Source: Strongyloides papillosus (Eukaryota; Nematoda; Chromadorea; Rhabditida; Strongyloididae). From it: DNA of 64,000 nucleotides. The notes under the pieces were generated by a model. The model did no database searches, was not told the DNA's origin, and saw nothing but the letters and a program-made list of their open reading frames with translations. Where the stretch lies: contig SRSI01000028.1 of assembly GCA_005656395.1 (NCBI GenBank), positions 682,001 to 746,000 of the forward strand, written 5' to 3'. Below, piece after piece: positions 34,901 through 45,247 of the stretch (within the stretch, counting starts at the first letter, position 1; each line of letters starts with the position of its first letter). The position numbers and the translations under genes were made by a program.

Positions 34901-37900
34901 ATCACGATCATTAGAATCTCCCGAATTTTTTTGTTTTTGATGTTCTTCTTTGGCTTTCTCATAATCATCCGTGTATTTTTTATACCATTCACCAACATAA
35001 TATAAAATTGCATACTCAACTGATACATCACCAGAACCATGTTTAGCTAATAAATAATCAATAAGTGATTGTAGTAATTTTCTGTGTTTCTCATTATTTG
35101 ATAAATTCGATATATCAATTTCATCCAAATTTTTATTAACATCGTCCATCTCATCGAAAACAATTCCTTTCACAATAAGATCAAGTTGTTTTCTAGTGGC
35201 ATTTGAATCAATATCTAATGGTGATACTGAATCTTTACGTAAACGTGCTGTAATTGTCCCTAAGTAATCAAGACATGCTATTCTTAAGCTCATATCAGTA
35301 GATTTAGTTCTATAAAAATGTATTAAGTGTTTACAGAGAACCAATAAAACTAATTCCGATGCTGGCCATTCTGGTTTAAATAATGTTACTAGAATATCTT
35401 GAAGGAAATTATCAAAATGTTTCTTATAATCGTCTTCACCTTTCTGTGATAATTTGGTTAAAAAACCATTTAAAAAGAAGGTAGCTAACTTCTTTGCTTT
35501 TTCATAGGATTGTTCAACAATTGAATTATCATAAATTGTTTTATCCTGTAAACCTTCGCCTTCATCATCATTTGTAGTCTTCTTCCTTAAGGGAATTTTT
35601 ATAACAGATTGTACTAGTTGTAATATCAATATTGTAAAATTAGAAACAGTTTCAGTGGCATTTAATCGGAAACAATTTTTTGCATTTCTACCTGTTGGCA
35701 ATCTATGTAATGTATTCAACAACTCTTGAATTATTGTAAATCTCATTGTTGTATATTTTGAACATATATTAGATAGAATATTTATAGAACTTGTTTGAAG
35801 TTCTTCTATATTATTAACAAACATTGCTCCAGTACCGAGATATAAAATTTTAACAGCAATTGTTTCATTAATTGAGTGAATACGAACTAGATCAGCAAAA
35901 CAATCGTATAATTCAACAGCTCTAGCAAAAAAAAGACGTACATTCTGCGTTATCACATCCTTTTCACGTTTCTTCTTAACTGGCGTCTCTTGATTTTTCT
36001 TTTTTACTGGCTGACTACCAGGTGTTACCGTATTTGAACCCTTAGCCATTGTAACATCATAAGCTGGATAAACATAATTTATAAGTAATTGTTTAACTAA
36101 CATAACTGCACCTTCAATGGTATCTTCAATATATACTTGTTTTGGCATCTTTGGAGAATTTAAAATATTTAATGCAATACAACACGCATCTAGAGCTCTC
36201 AATATCCTCTCATGAACTAATTCTTTAAAAAATGAATCTTGTAAATTAAAATTTTCAATTGGTTTCAACAATCCACAATCACCTTTCAAAACGTCACGTA
36301 TATTTTTCTCTAGAATAGTCATTAACTTAACTAGTCTTTCGGGAGATACTTTATGTAGTTGTCTCCAATGTCGTAATTTTTGTACTTCAATCCTTAATTC
36401 ATCTAACTCAGTTCTTTCAATTAACACAAGTTCTTGTTCACAATCATCCTGATTAATTGTTATCTCACCAACATTCTCAAGAATATGATCAACAATATTA
36501 CAAAATTTTTGAAAACTCTCTCTCTCAGCTAATACATCATTATTCCATTCTTGAGTAAAATCAGTCTTTCTATTAACCTTCTCCTGTTGATGCTTCCTCC
36601 ACTCTGACCAATCTTTCTGCCTTTGTTTCAATACTTCAGGTGGAGTTTGAGGCCTATCATTATTGTTCCCCTTATAATCAACTTCCTTCTTTTTACGCTT
36701 AATTTTAAAATGCCTTAATTCAAATTCAAGGAGTCTTGGTTGACCACTACCAGATGGTTGTGAATCTTGATTCTCTATTTTAACATCACTATTCTTCTCC
36801 TCATCCTCTTTCTTCTTTTTAGGTACCGGACAATCACTTAGTGATGAAGTAGATGTCTGCTTCTTCTGCATTGTAATAGGTGGTTCATTATCACACAAAA
36901 GAGGTAGGTTATTTGAGGATAATAACTGCTCTAAATTTTCCATCTGTCCAACATTATACCCAGATATATTTTCTTCCATAAAATATTCTGTTATCATTAA
37001 ATCTTCAGATGATAAACCTTTCGGACAATCAAAAGCAATATTATTAGAATCTTTTATTTGTTTTATCAATGGTGGTAAATTATCTGGTAATGTTACATTC
37101 TCATCAAACTCCGTCTCCTTAAAACTTATTTTCCCCATTATCTTAGAACATTTATTCAATAAATTTGATAGTCTTTCAACTGTCTGTTCATCGGCCATAC
37201 GGTTAATTCTTTCACTCATTTGGTTTGTTTCCATTATAATGGGACGTTGTTGAAAATCTTCATGATCAATTGGAAATGGAAAAAATTTCTCGATTTTTGT
37301 TAGTGGCATTATACCAGCAAAATGTAGTGGTTCAGAGAAACTTTCTAACCTTTCACGAATAACCTCAGCATCAGCATGTGCTTCCTCTTTACGTTTTTCA
37401 ACCTCAGCCTCCAATTTAGATAACTCTTCTGCCTCTTTTCTTCGAATCTCTTCTTCTCTTCTTTTACGATCCTCCTCCTCAGCAATCCTCCTTTCTTCAG
37501 CCTCCTTCTTTAGTCTTTCTTCTTCACTTTTTTTCAACGCAGCTTGTTGTTCCTTCAATTTTTTTCTAGCTTCATCATGTTGGCGTTGCTGTTGAGCTAA
37601 CAAATGCCTTTGCTCTTGTTCTTTCCTTAACTTTTCTTGTTGTTCCAATTGCAGTTTCATTTGATTTTGGTGTTGTAATTGTTGTTGTAACTGTAACAAT
37701 TGCTGTTGGTGGTGTTGCGACTGTTGAAGGTGTTGCTGGTTGTGTTGAAGTTGATGCATTTGTTGAGTAAGTTGAATCTGTGGTTGTTGCTGTTGTTGAA
37801 GATGTTGGTGTTGTTGAAATACAGTAGATTGTTGAATATTTTGGTGCTGTTGTAAATTTTGTCTTTGAATTGATTGTTGTTGATCGTAAGTTTGTTGTTG

Positions 37901-38509
37901 GAGAGGCTGCTGTTGTTGCTGCATATGTTGTTGGAGATTTTGTTGATGAGATTGTTGTTGAAGACCTTGTGAATGGAGATTAAGTGGATGTACTTGAGCT
38001 TGTTGTAATGGTTGTTGTTGGCAAGAAATATTTGATTGTTGTAACATTGGATTAATTAAATTTTGATATCTTTGTTGCTGGAGTGCCGTATTAGTGTGAG
38101 TAAAAAAATTTTGTTGTGATGCATTAAATAATTGATCTTGAGTATTACTAGCATACTGATTAGCAGCTGACACCAATTGTTGTTGTAGTTGTGGTGTTGT
38201 AAGTCCCGAATTTGCTTGACCTGAATAAAGGGTACCTCCTAAATTATGAGGTTGTTGTTGTATATGAGGATCAGAAAAATGACTTTGTAAAAGTTGTCTA
38301 TTAAACGTATTTTGAATATTTATATTCATATTTGGTTGAATGTTTCCAACATTTTGACTATGAAGTAGTGAAGGATTTTGACTCATAGATGAAAGTACAT
38401 ATTGTTGTTGTTGATTATGTTGTTGTATTTGGGCTCTATGACTTGAAGATTGAGGGAGTTGTTGTTGTGGTTGTCCTGTTGGTTGCCTTTGTTGATCCCC
38501 ATAATTCAT
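31934..38509 (-). CDS. scc-2: Cohesin loader SCC-2 / NIPBL / Nipped-B
   Basis: An uninterrupted frame of 2191 codons with no intron, remarkable for a 6.6 kb gene. Residues 1 to about 290 are extremely Gln-rich, mostly CAA/CAG runs, and prion-like, as in C. elegans PQN-85. Residues about 290-375 are a charged Lys/Glu/Arg coiled coil (EERRIAEEEDRKRREEEIRR). The remainder is a large HEAT-repeat body with NIPBL-type blocks, including RALDACCIALNILN, YLGTITARLRKDS, LVGKYLNSHIEFLDSYFNVL, AVRKRVIRILRDI and TIGIMAKCYDFDEIMADED. The C-terminus is acidic (SESQDDYDD). SCC-2, with its partner SCC-4/MAU-2, loads cohesin onto DNA and stimulates its ATPase, acting in the nucleus. Length is close to that of metazoan orthologues. 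The start ATG at 38509-38507 opens the Gln-rich region. The gene is convergent with the secreted-protein gene. Confidence 0.95.
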   Translation of the reverse strand: MNYGDQQRQPTGQPQQQLPQSSSHRAQIQQHNQQQQYVLSSMSQNPSLLHSQNVGNIQPNMNINIQNTFNRQLLQSHFSDPHIQQQPHNLGGTLYSGQANSGLTTPQLQQQLVSAANQYASNTQDQLFNASQQNFFTHTNTALQQQRYQNLINPMLQQSNISCQQQPLQQAQVHPLNLHSQGLQQQSHQQNLQQHMQQQQQPLQQQTYDQQQSIQRQNLQQHQNIQQSTVFQQHQHLQQQQQPQIQLTQQMHQLQHNQQHLQQSQHHQQQLLQLQQQLQHQNQMKLQLEQQEKLRKEQEQRHLLAQQQRQHDEARKKLKEQQAALKKSEEERLKKEAEERRIAEEEDRKRREEEIRRKEAEELSKLEAEVEKRKEEAHADAEVIRERLESFSEPLHFAGIMPLTKIEKFFPFPIDHEDFQQRPIIMETNQMSERINRMADEQTVERLSNLLNKCSKIMGKISFKETEFDENVTLPDNLPPLIKQIKDSNNIAFDCPKGLSSEDLMITEYFMEENISGYNVGQMENLEQLLSSNNLPLLCDNEPPITMQKKQTSTSSLSDCPVPKKKKEDEEKNSDVKIENQDSQPSGSGQPRLLEFELRHFKIKRKKKEVDYKGNNNDRPQTPPEVLKQRQKDWSEWRKHQQEKVNRKTDFTQEWNNDVLAERESFQKFCNIVDHILENVGEITINQDDCEQELVLIERTELDELRIEVQKLRHWRQLHKVSPERLVKLMTILEKNIRDVLKGDCGLLKPIENFNLQDSFFKELVHERILRALDACCIALNILNSPKMPKQVYIEDTIEGAVMLVKQLLINYVYPAYDVTMAKGSNTVTPGSQPVKKKNQETPVKKKREKDVITQNVRLFFARAVELYDCFADLVRIHSINETIAVKILYLGTGAMFVNNIEELQTSSINILSNICSKYTTMRFTIIQELLNTLHRLPTGRNAKNCFRLNATETVSNFTILILQLVQSVIKIPLRKKTTNDDEGEGLQDKTIYDNSIVEQSYEKAKKLATFFLNGFLTKLSQKGEDDYKKHFDNFLQDILVTLFKPEWPASELVLLVLCKHLIHFYRTKSTDMSLRIACLDYLGTITARLRKDSVSPLDIDSNATRKQLDLIVKGIVFDEMDDVNKNLDEIDISNLSNNEKHRKLLQSLIDYLLAKHGSGDVSVEYAILYYVGEWYKKYTDDYEKAKEEHQKQKNSGDSNDRDIRKADKKFAKITDKFTHMKHFLINLADKKHLKKRSQHIRKTSMIMLDSDAQWVVRYMASTREFSQSFDKYLKHILYGVHVETAIGLRTKAMRCLTQIIDADNEVLMIPEVNSAVQARMMDQNAAVREATIDLVGKYLNSHIEFLDSYFNVLMGRIKDSSLAVRKRVIRILRDIIEKRCDLPQNYKIFTEMIRRVNDEESVKKLVVETFQSFWFTITNDSDELSRRAYEMAKTMSNCNKEGLLPNVELLFTALNKQMERGFIESGEQIVDSLIDIVLTLDQKITNAVNQAEDVHDEVVNTKSSHTLLTGVLLTLSVFSCVKPKLLLKHAEVLLPYLSMKAITPSEIQVLKEVIRMLEKIVPLMDYPSDTFINALEERLKELVLDGGKVIIAQALSCMSAAYKKWKKRKPLILTNFLIYLLFLLQLRKKEIQKSLENKSGKDEKDKKDDSDRSFILRAIYTIGIMAKCYDFDEIMADEDKSVTLTKPLIALLSEKRDLKDPRLFKETVHDILITFLKHPVAEIRLTALTSMGYFASEHSEYLTHQETKKMYLFLLTTNDNAYLKLKTQALQNLSLFLQAEDQKMAKSVERWQESKEVEDLKEMELSCAGLSSSIIQNYWVSVLNSYFNLYEEVRLCASQVVWQTLQQGLVTPGSSIPTLIAMSTDPQIKIRYRIENVLKEIDSKYTGMIPSKSVLGIRMASKLHIMLKKVLKNNILRGIRACDQVGQITYNEYNIPKNTDDAAAKLSGLYALLRTNRQQRRSFLSSTLRLFSEASKEKLSLEEWIFVADNLALFPYQVLDEPLYVINTADNIISLHGNDILANIKQMLLPKETIHDVTSMDEDVEFTAELIYRRLPEDKSQIFELMNNRQACILLHALKLFLMKMYGLNEVKVKEYSPSEQAKVYEKPVTRKNISIFNPVSCLRELHPDVIAKRNTISGHIELSHEIVAFRSMLLTIDKLDDDDSVIKSSPSDYAQSAPNDSESQDDYDD

Positions 38510-41373
38510 ATTGAATGAAATGGTAGTATTTAAATAGTTAAATTAAAAATAATTAAGATATATTAATACAAGATAATACTACAAAAATATATTGCTGTCG
38601 TTTCTCTGTACATATACGTAATACAAAAAACGCGCAAGTTCAAACTTTGTTAATGTCCTGACAATGAATAGATATACTTTTTCTCTTACCAAGATTTTTA
38701 ATTGTACGCGTAAACATCTTGGTGGATAGTCGTTTTCGTTTTAATGGCAATGTATTCCTACTCCTTTCAACTTGTGTTTTTTTCTACTTCCAATATAATA
38801 ATATACTAGTACTTTGTAATATCTTATACATAATAACCAATTCACTATTTTTGATAGGATAAATGGTTAAAAGACATTTTCTTGGAATTTTATGTTATTA
38901 ATATACAAGATACAGTTGGATAATATATTTAATGATAACATTTACTTTGTCACATGAATAAAATTACTTTTATTAATTTATCTATTTGTATAGTACCAAT
39001 AAAATTAAATATACAATTGCAAATATTATTTTTAACAGAAAAATACACAATTTTATGTAATAATTTTTAAAAATATTATTTTAAAAACAATGAATTAACC
39101 TCTTTTTAGAAAAAATAGTGGTAAATATTAAAAACAGTTTTAATAAAAATAATATATATAAAATATTCGTTTAAATTTAGTTCAAGCAAAATACATTGAG
39201 AAAGATGTGACATTTGACAGAAACTTTTGTCTAAAAAAACAAAATTTTTTTTAAGATTAAATATCTTTACTAAAAATATCAATAAAATAAAAGCAACTTT
39301 TATTTAAGTGCCAACGGTTTAGAACAGTTAAAAGGAATATCAAATTATAAGAATAATTATGAAAATTTATGGACAACAGGTTAACTAAATAATAACCATT
39401 TAGTCTAAATATTTCTTTTTGTAATCAAAATTTTCTTTCCATAATTAAGATACTTTCATTTGATAAATTGTTTGATTATTTACAAGAAAATATATACTTT
39501 AAGCGGTATTATTGATGATTTTGTGTTTCTCTTAGTATGTTGATGAAAAAAATTTTTTTTCTACATAATTTGTAGTATAAATTAAATAGACAAACAAATA
39601 TCAAAGAAATTTCATCAATTTCAGCACATTTTTCTGAGAAAATCTATTTTTGACTCAAAAATTTACAATAAAAATAATTTTCTTTACATAATTAAACCAT
39701 TGAAAAGTAACTTTTCATTAAATACATTTTTTGTTATATATTTTAAAAGTTTTAAATATTTATATTCACTTAACCGATTTTTTAAATTATCGTCTTATAA
39801 TCTTGTTGAACATCAAAAAATTTATTGATTATTGGAAAACAAATATTATAAATAAATAAAGTATTCAAAAATACCCACGTAAAAATGTTATATAATTCAA
39901 CTTATATACAAACATTTATATTTATAGTTTCCTAAATTATAAAATGATTTGTACAATAAATGTCTTGTCATGTTCACTTTTAATCAAAAAGCGTTTATAT
40001 ATAATAAAAATTATCGAAATTTTATTCATATGTAATTTTATAGAGAGTAATGAAAATATATAACGTTTCATAATTATATATGATGTTATTGAGAAAAAAT
40101 TGATAATAAAAGAGAAGTATTTTAAAGCATAAGGTTTATTTGTCAAAGAAATGATAAATTTTATTGTTAATGAAATGAACATGTATGTTACTTGTTAATG
40201 AAAATTAATAACCTGTGTAAATATTTTATTTCAAATTTTTTTAATTACAAAACAGCGTGTTGTTGTATTTACAAAATAAAATGTTTACAACATTATAGTA
40301 AAAATAAAAATTATGTCAAAATGAATTTTGATTTATGAAATGACTTTTTGAATACAAAAATATTTATTTTGTATTTTACATTTTTGTTTAATACACAAAT
40401 ACTTTGCAGTTAAACGTTTAATTTAAAATTGAACACTCTTAATATTAATAGCAGCAAAATTTAAGAAAAATTATTCATTTTAATTTTTTCAAATCTTTTG
40501 AAATATAAATAAATAATTTTCTTAAAAAATGCATCATCAATTTTAAAGGCTATTAGTTAAGACTTTTTTGTTCATGTTAATAATGTTTAATGTTATATGA
40601 TTGATAAATATAACAAAAAATTGCCATAAAGTGCAAATAATTCGTTGTATAGATAGAATTTCTCTGCATTTTAGTTAATTCCTTCATTTCAATATATTTT
40701 TTTACTTCCCTACAATTTATACGTGCTCTTTAGTGAGAAAATTTTTAATATAAAGAATGTGTAATATATGTTAAAAGTTTTATTAAGTCTTGGATATAAA
40801 ATATAACTGTTGACATTATACCATAATTATAACAATATATTATGATCTTATCATTAGTAGACCTTCATTGCATGTGTTAAAAGTTGTATTTTGTAGTCCC
40901 TTTTATAAATTACATATTATTTGAGGATTTCTTCTAACAGTTATCGTTATATAATCTGTTTTATAATTTGTATATATGTCTCTAAAGTTTATAAAATAAT
41001 CAATAGCTTTTGATAATATTTTTAAGCTTTTTCTCAGTTTCATATTTGACATAAAAATATTTTTTTGCATATAACTAAAGTAGAAAATCTACAAATGTCG
41101 TATATTAAACAATGTAAAGCAGTATAATTAATTTTTGTTTAATACATTTACATCACTAGAATAAGTACAAATTTTATCCACTTTTTTTGAATGTCTTTTA
41201 CATGGAAATCCTTATTTTTGTAGTCCCAATACCAATCGATGTAGCTTTATTATTCATTTAAATATCTTTCGATAGTTTATTACCTATTTAAAATATTTTC
41301 TAAACTATTATTATTTGCTTATTTTATAAATTCCTTGTCTTAAATATACAACATTCCTTTTATACAGATAAAA
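38510..41373. other. Intergenic region between divergent scc-2 and misc-1
   Basis: About 2.9 kb. The first 250 bp upstream of scc-2 is less AT-rich and contains AACGCGC (about 38630), an ACGCGT site, and an inverted repeat CCAAGAT..ATCTTGG. From about 40960 to 41373 the sequence is alignable to 49465-49846, i.e. the promoter-proximal flank of the carrier gene belongs to the segmental duplication. No gene was recognised. Confidence 0.5.
38706..38711. promoter_or_regulatory. ACGCGT site upstream of scc-2
   Basis: A CpG-rich MluI/MCB-like hexamer about 200 bp upstream of the scc-2 ATG, in an otherwise very AT-poor-in-CpG background, close to an ACGCGC word at about 38630. Such boxes control S-phase genes in fungi, and E2F sites are similar. 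Activity here is only an inference. Confidence 0.25.
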
Positions 41374-42291
41374 ATGTCAGAGAAACCTAAAATAATTCCT
41401 AATTATATCAAATTTGCTTTTGGTGGTCTTTCTGGAATGGGTGCTACTTTGTTTGTACAACCATTAGATTTAGTTAAAACTAGAATGCAATTATCTGCTG
41501 GAGCTACTGAATATAGTACTACATTCAAGGCACTTCGTACAGTTGTTAAAAATGAGGGTTTTTTTAAACTTTATACAGGTTTATCTGCTGGATTAGCACG
41601 TCAAGCATCTTATACAACGACAAGATTAGGCGTTTATACTTGGTTATTTGATGCATCAAATAGAAAATTTGGTACACCAAATTTTGCTATGAAAGCTGCA
41701 TTAGGGATGACTGCTGGTGCTATTGGGTCATTTGCAGGAAATCCAACTGAAGTTGCTCTTATAAGAATGACTGGAGATGGAAGATTACCACCTGAACAAA
41801 GAAGAAATTATAAAAATGTTTTTGATGCTATATTTAGAATTGTTAGAGAGGAAGGATTATTTAAATTATGGAGAGGATGTACACCAACTATTATGAGAGC
41901 TATGGTTGTAAATGCAGCCCAACTAGCCACTTATTCACAAGCAAAGGAAATGATTTTGAAAAGTAAGGTTGTTGAAGATGGTATTTTTTGTCATTTTTTG
42001 GCTTCAATGGTTAGTGGTCTTGCAACAACTATTATATCTATGCCTGTTGATATTGTAAAGACACGTATTCAAAGTATGAGAGTAGTAGATGGTAAACCTG
42101 AATATTCCGGTATGGCTGATGTAGTAAAAAAGGTTATTTCCAAAGAAGGATTCTTTGCTTTATGGAAAGGTTTTACACCATACTATATGAGACTTGGTCC
42201 ACACACTGTTATCACTTTTATTATATTAGAACAAATGAATTCCGTCTATAACAAACACGTTTTGGGTGTTAAAGGAGGAAATGCATTATAA
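41374..42291 (+). CDS. misc-1: Mitochondrial 2-oxoglutarate/malate carrier (SLC25A11 type)
   Basis: 305 aa, single exon. Three mitochondrial-carrier repeats, each with two transmembrane helices: residues about 10-97, 105-198 and 205-298. Carrier signatures are PLDLVKTRMQ (30-39), NPTEVALIRM (123-132) and PVDIVKTRIQ (224-233). The second, with E-V-A-L-I-R and then GDGRLPPEQRRNYKNVF, identifies the oxoglutarate carrier; it matches the animal OGC block EVALIRMTxDGRLP. The protein exchanges 2-oxoglutarate for malate across the inner mitochondrial membrane (malate-aspartate shuttle); C. elegans MISC-1 also affects mitochondrial morphology and apoptosis. The ATG follows a TTTATACAG acceptor by 6 bases, probably trans-spliced. 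Part of a segmental duplication: a dead copy lies at 49847-50682 and shares a near-identical tract with 41721-42168. Confidence 0.95.
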   Translation: MSEKPKIIPNYIKFAFGGLSGMGATLFVQPLDLVKTRMQLSAGATEYSTTFKALRTVVKNEGFFKLYTGLSAGLARQASYTTTRLGVYTWLFDASNRKFGTPNFAMKAALGMTAGAIGSFAGNPTEVALIRMTGDGRLPPEQRRNYKNVFDAIFRIVREEGLFKLWRGCTPTIMRAMVVNAAQLATYSQAKEMILKSKVVEDGIFCHFLASMVSGLATTIISMPVDIVKTRIQSMRVVDGKPEYSGMADVVKKVISKEGFFALWKGFTPYYMRLGPHTVITFIILEQMNSVYNKHVLGVKGGNAL

Positions 42292-42765
42292 ACGCAATCG
42301 TTATTATAATATATTTTAAAAAAAATAGTATAATTTAATGTTTTATAATATCTATGTAGTGTAATTTTTATAAGATAAATTTTGAAGCGTAGTTAAAGTT
42401 TATTTTAAAAAAAATTAGTTTAATAAAAATTTGTTGTTTCAACAATGAATTTTTTTAAAAATCTGTTATAAGCGACTCTGACATCAAATAGTTTAATAGG
42501 AAAAAAGACATACTTCAAATTGTTAGGATATCAAAAAAATGTGTGAGATTCTATTTCTATTTCTTGTTTATCTTTATTATTTTCTTCAATGATAAAGAAA
42601 TTCTACAAACTAATATTTGGATGTTGTAAAATAATATACTTTTAGTTTATAAGTCATTGAATCTTCTGTGATATGCATTATAAATATGCAAATTTTTATT
42701 ACATTAATTTAAATATTCTTTATTGTACAGTTATGTGATAACTTAATTTTTATTAACATCTAACT
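42292..42765. other. Spacer between carrier and DnaJ remnant
   Basis: 474 bp, recognisably homologous to 50683-51156 (for example AAGTTTATTTTA(A/G)AAAAAATT(T/A)GTTTAA blocks) but well diverged. No gene. Confidence 0.6.
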
Positions 42766-43040
42766 ATGCTTTCGAGAGAAGGACAGTCGTTTGATGACTT
42801 TTACAATCTCAATAAGGTTTTTAGAGAACCCAAAAAAGTGCTGATGATAATACTACTAAGAAGACATACAATAAAATATAGCTTGTGAACCGTCCTGAAC
42901 AATACTGTGGTTCCAACATCTGTAATCTTGCAGAGAAGGTATTTTTTCGTGTATTAGATTATAATTTAGTTAGATACTATTATTTAAGTTCTATTATTTC
43001 AATACTATTAATAAAACCCCTTCTAATAGGGAAAGTTGAC
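42766..43040 (+). pseudogene. Wrecked cysteine-string protein (DnaJ) copy
   Basis: Homologous to exon 1, the intron and the start of exon 2 of the intact gene at 51157. It begins ATGCTTTCGAGAGAAGGACA (intact: ATGGATTCTAGAGAGGAACA), continues through TTTGATGAC and CTGATGATAATACTACTAAG, and keeps the exon-1 end GCAGAGAAG|GTATTTTTT. The intron and the exon-2 start TTC..AATACT..CATAAAA.TCTTTCTAATAGGG-like sequence are also traceable. Indels break the frame, an in-frame TGA occurs within exon 1, and the cysteine string is absent. Homology fades at about 43040, shortly before a transposon at 43228. Confidence 0.8.
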
Positions 43041-43227
43041 AAGTAATGTTAATGGTTAGTAAACTGATATAACTATTCGTTAAATTCTCAAAATTATCTC
43101 CTCAGTATAAATATTTACAAGCATGAGATATAAACGTGTTAAATCCGTTTCTAAAATAACTTTTTAAAAAATTGTACTGTGAATTACCTAAGGCGGGAGT
43201 AAACAAGAATTCTTTATGACAAAAAAA

Positions 43228-44493
43228 TACACACAGAGACAATCTCATCATTATTTTCCCTATCCAATCATTTTGTTCCCTAAAAAATCTTTTTTTTTTC
43301 TTGAATGTATACTTTTTTTTAAATCATAAGTTAATTTGTTATTAAAATATTTTAATAACAATATAATATGCATAAATAAAAAATAGTTTTTTTTTTATAA
43401 ATTAAAAATGTACAATATGAATTAGTATTATTTAGAAATAATATAATTATTTGGTAATTTTTTTAATATTTTGGCTAAATATTTATGAGATTTTAAGTGA
43501 TAATTAAATAAAATAAAAGTATTGTTAATCTCTTCAGGGACATTGGCACATATGTGTACGTTTAGTTTGCTTTTTTTATTAAAATTATTTTAGGAGAAAA
43601 TTAAGCGCGAATTTTTCGGAAAACTATTCACTACAAAATTTCTCAAGGTTTTAATTTTTTAGTTGTTTTCAATATAAAATAAACAAATGACAATAAAAAA
43701 ATAAATAAAGTAAACGTTTTTCGCTTTAAAAATTCGTCCCTGAAGAGGTTAAACAATTTAGTTGGTGAAAAAAAATCAAAAAAAAATTTTTTTTTGATAC
43801 ACAATTCATATCAATATGCGATTTAAAAATAGAAATATTTTTATTTGAAATATATTCTTTATCATTGGTCATAATAATTAAACATTATATATCTACATTT
43901 AAAATAAATTATTGTAAAACTTAATCTTACTCGTATATAAAAAAGTTTTTGCTTTAAAATAAAATTTATAAATAAATATAACATAGGTATAGACATTTTT
44001 ATAAAGTCCATTTTTTTAGCTTTAAAATATTATCCCATTTCTGAATGTTATAACTTTTTTATTCTTCGTAAAAATTTATATTGTTATATTTTTTAGTTAG
44101 CTTGACTGGCTTTATACAAGCAAATTCACGATCAGAATTAAACAGCTTATTTTGATACAGTTGTTTATATTTTATTGCTAAAACAAAATAAACCGTCACA
44201 CAAAAACATTTGAAGTATATAATCTATCTAACAATAAAAAAAATAATTAACAAAAAATTACCGGACATTCTTCTTTGATTTTTAATTAATTATTTCAAAA
44301 ATATAGTAGTAATCCTCAATAGTATGTTAGTCTGAAATGTTTTATAGTTTACTTGTTTGTCTACGTTAAACTATTAAATGTAAAAATATAATATTAACAA
44401 TAAAATTGTAAATTAATTATATTTAAAATTAAATTTTTTAGAGAAAAAAATGATTTAATGGGGAAGAAAATGATGAGATTGTCTCTGTGTGTA
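43228..44493. mobile_element. Non-autonomous DNA transposon with TACACACAGAGAC ends
   Basis: About 1.27 kb. The left end TACACACAGAGACAATCTCA and the right end TGAGATTGTCTCTGTGTGTA are exact inverted copies, extending inward through ATCATTATTTTCCC / GGGAAGAAAATGATG. TA is at both boundaries. No transposase frame. A small TTAA element is nested at 43525-43752. It shares the terminal TACACACAG with the elements at 44862, 47508 and 17155. Confidence 0.85.
43525..43752. mobile_element. TTAA-flanked MITE (piggyBac-like), nested
   Basis: The left boundary is TTAA followed by TCTCTTCAGGGAC; the right boundary is GTCCCTGAAGAGG followed by TTAA. The 220-bp element thus has 13-bp inverted repeats with one mismatch at the tip and a TTAA target duplication, the hallmark of piggyBac-type insertion. 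Weaker symmetry continues inward (GTTTAGTTTGCTT / AAGTAAAC). No coding capacity. Confidence 0.7.
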
Positions 44494-45247
44494 TAGAAAG
44501 AATTCTAAATAGTTTTGTTCAAGTACTTTATTCATTTACTATTTGCATATTTATCAAAAAAAAATTAATTTTATATTAATTACATTTCTTAAATTGACAT
44601 TAAACTGAAAATATAATCATTACGAAAAAAAATCCCAAAATAATTCTTCTATTTAAAAAGGTTTGACTGGAAGAATTTAATAATATTAATTGAAGACGAT
44701 ATTTGAGTTATGAGAACAGTTAATATTTTTTTTATCTTACAATTCATTATAAAATTGTGTGATACATATTTCTAATATTTTGCCTCATGGAAAAATATGA
44801 ATAAATGAGTTAATTGATAATAAAATTCTTGATGAATTTTCTACTTTTTTTGGTATCACCACACACACAGCTATGACAGTGAAAACAATTCGATTTTAAG
44901 AGAGTCGCTTTACAAAGAGAAAGAAATTTTTCTTTTATTTAAAGTTGTCATCAAAAACTATTGGTGCTTCACGAATATTTTCCTGATAAGTTTAAAGTTA
45001 TATGCGTCTTTCTTATTTAAGAAAACTTAAATTAATGATAATAAGATTAAAAAAAGACGGTAACATTATGTGACATAAAATGAAATAGAGTTTTATCAGT
45101 GTTGGCCAAAATTAATTAATAAATATTCATATTCCATTAATGTTTGAGTTACTTAATGAAAATATTTTTATTTCTAATAGATCAAGAATAGCTCCGTCAA
45201 ACATGTATAACACTACTAAATAATTTGAAAAAATTGCCATTACTATT

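Larger units (their letters stand above)
40960..43040 (+). repeat. Segmental duplication, left unit (live carrier, dead DnaJ)
   Basis: This block and 49465-51788 share the same order: upstream flank, carrier gene, spacer, CSP/DnaJ gene. The carrier-to-DnaJ spacing is 474 bp in both. Flank blocks such as ACATGGAAATCCTTA(T/C)TTTTGTAG and the ATTAACATCTAACTATG start region of the DnaJ gene are shared. Homology fades in the DnaJ second exon at about 43040. Confidence 0.85.

Noticed and set aside
32115..35040. Small frames on both strands inside scc-2
   Set aside because: Overlap the conserved HEAT-repeat coding frame; no independent support.
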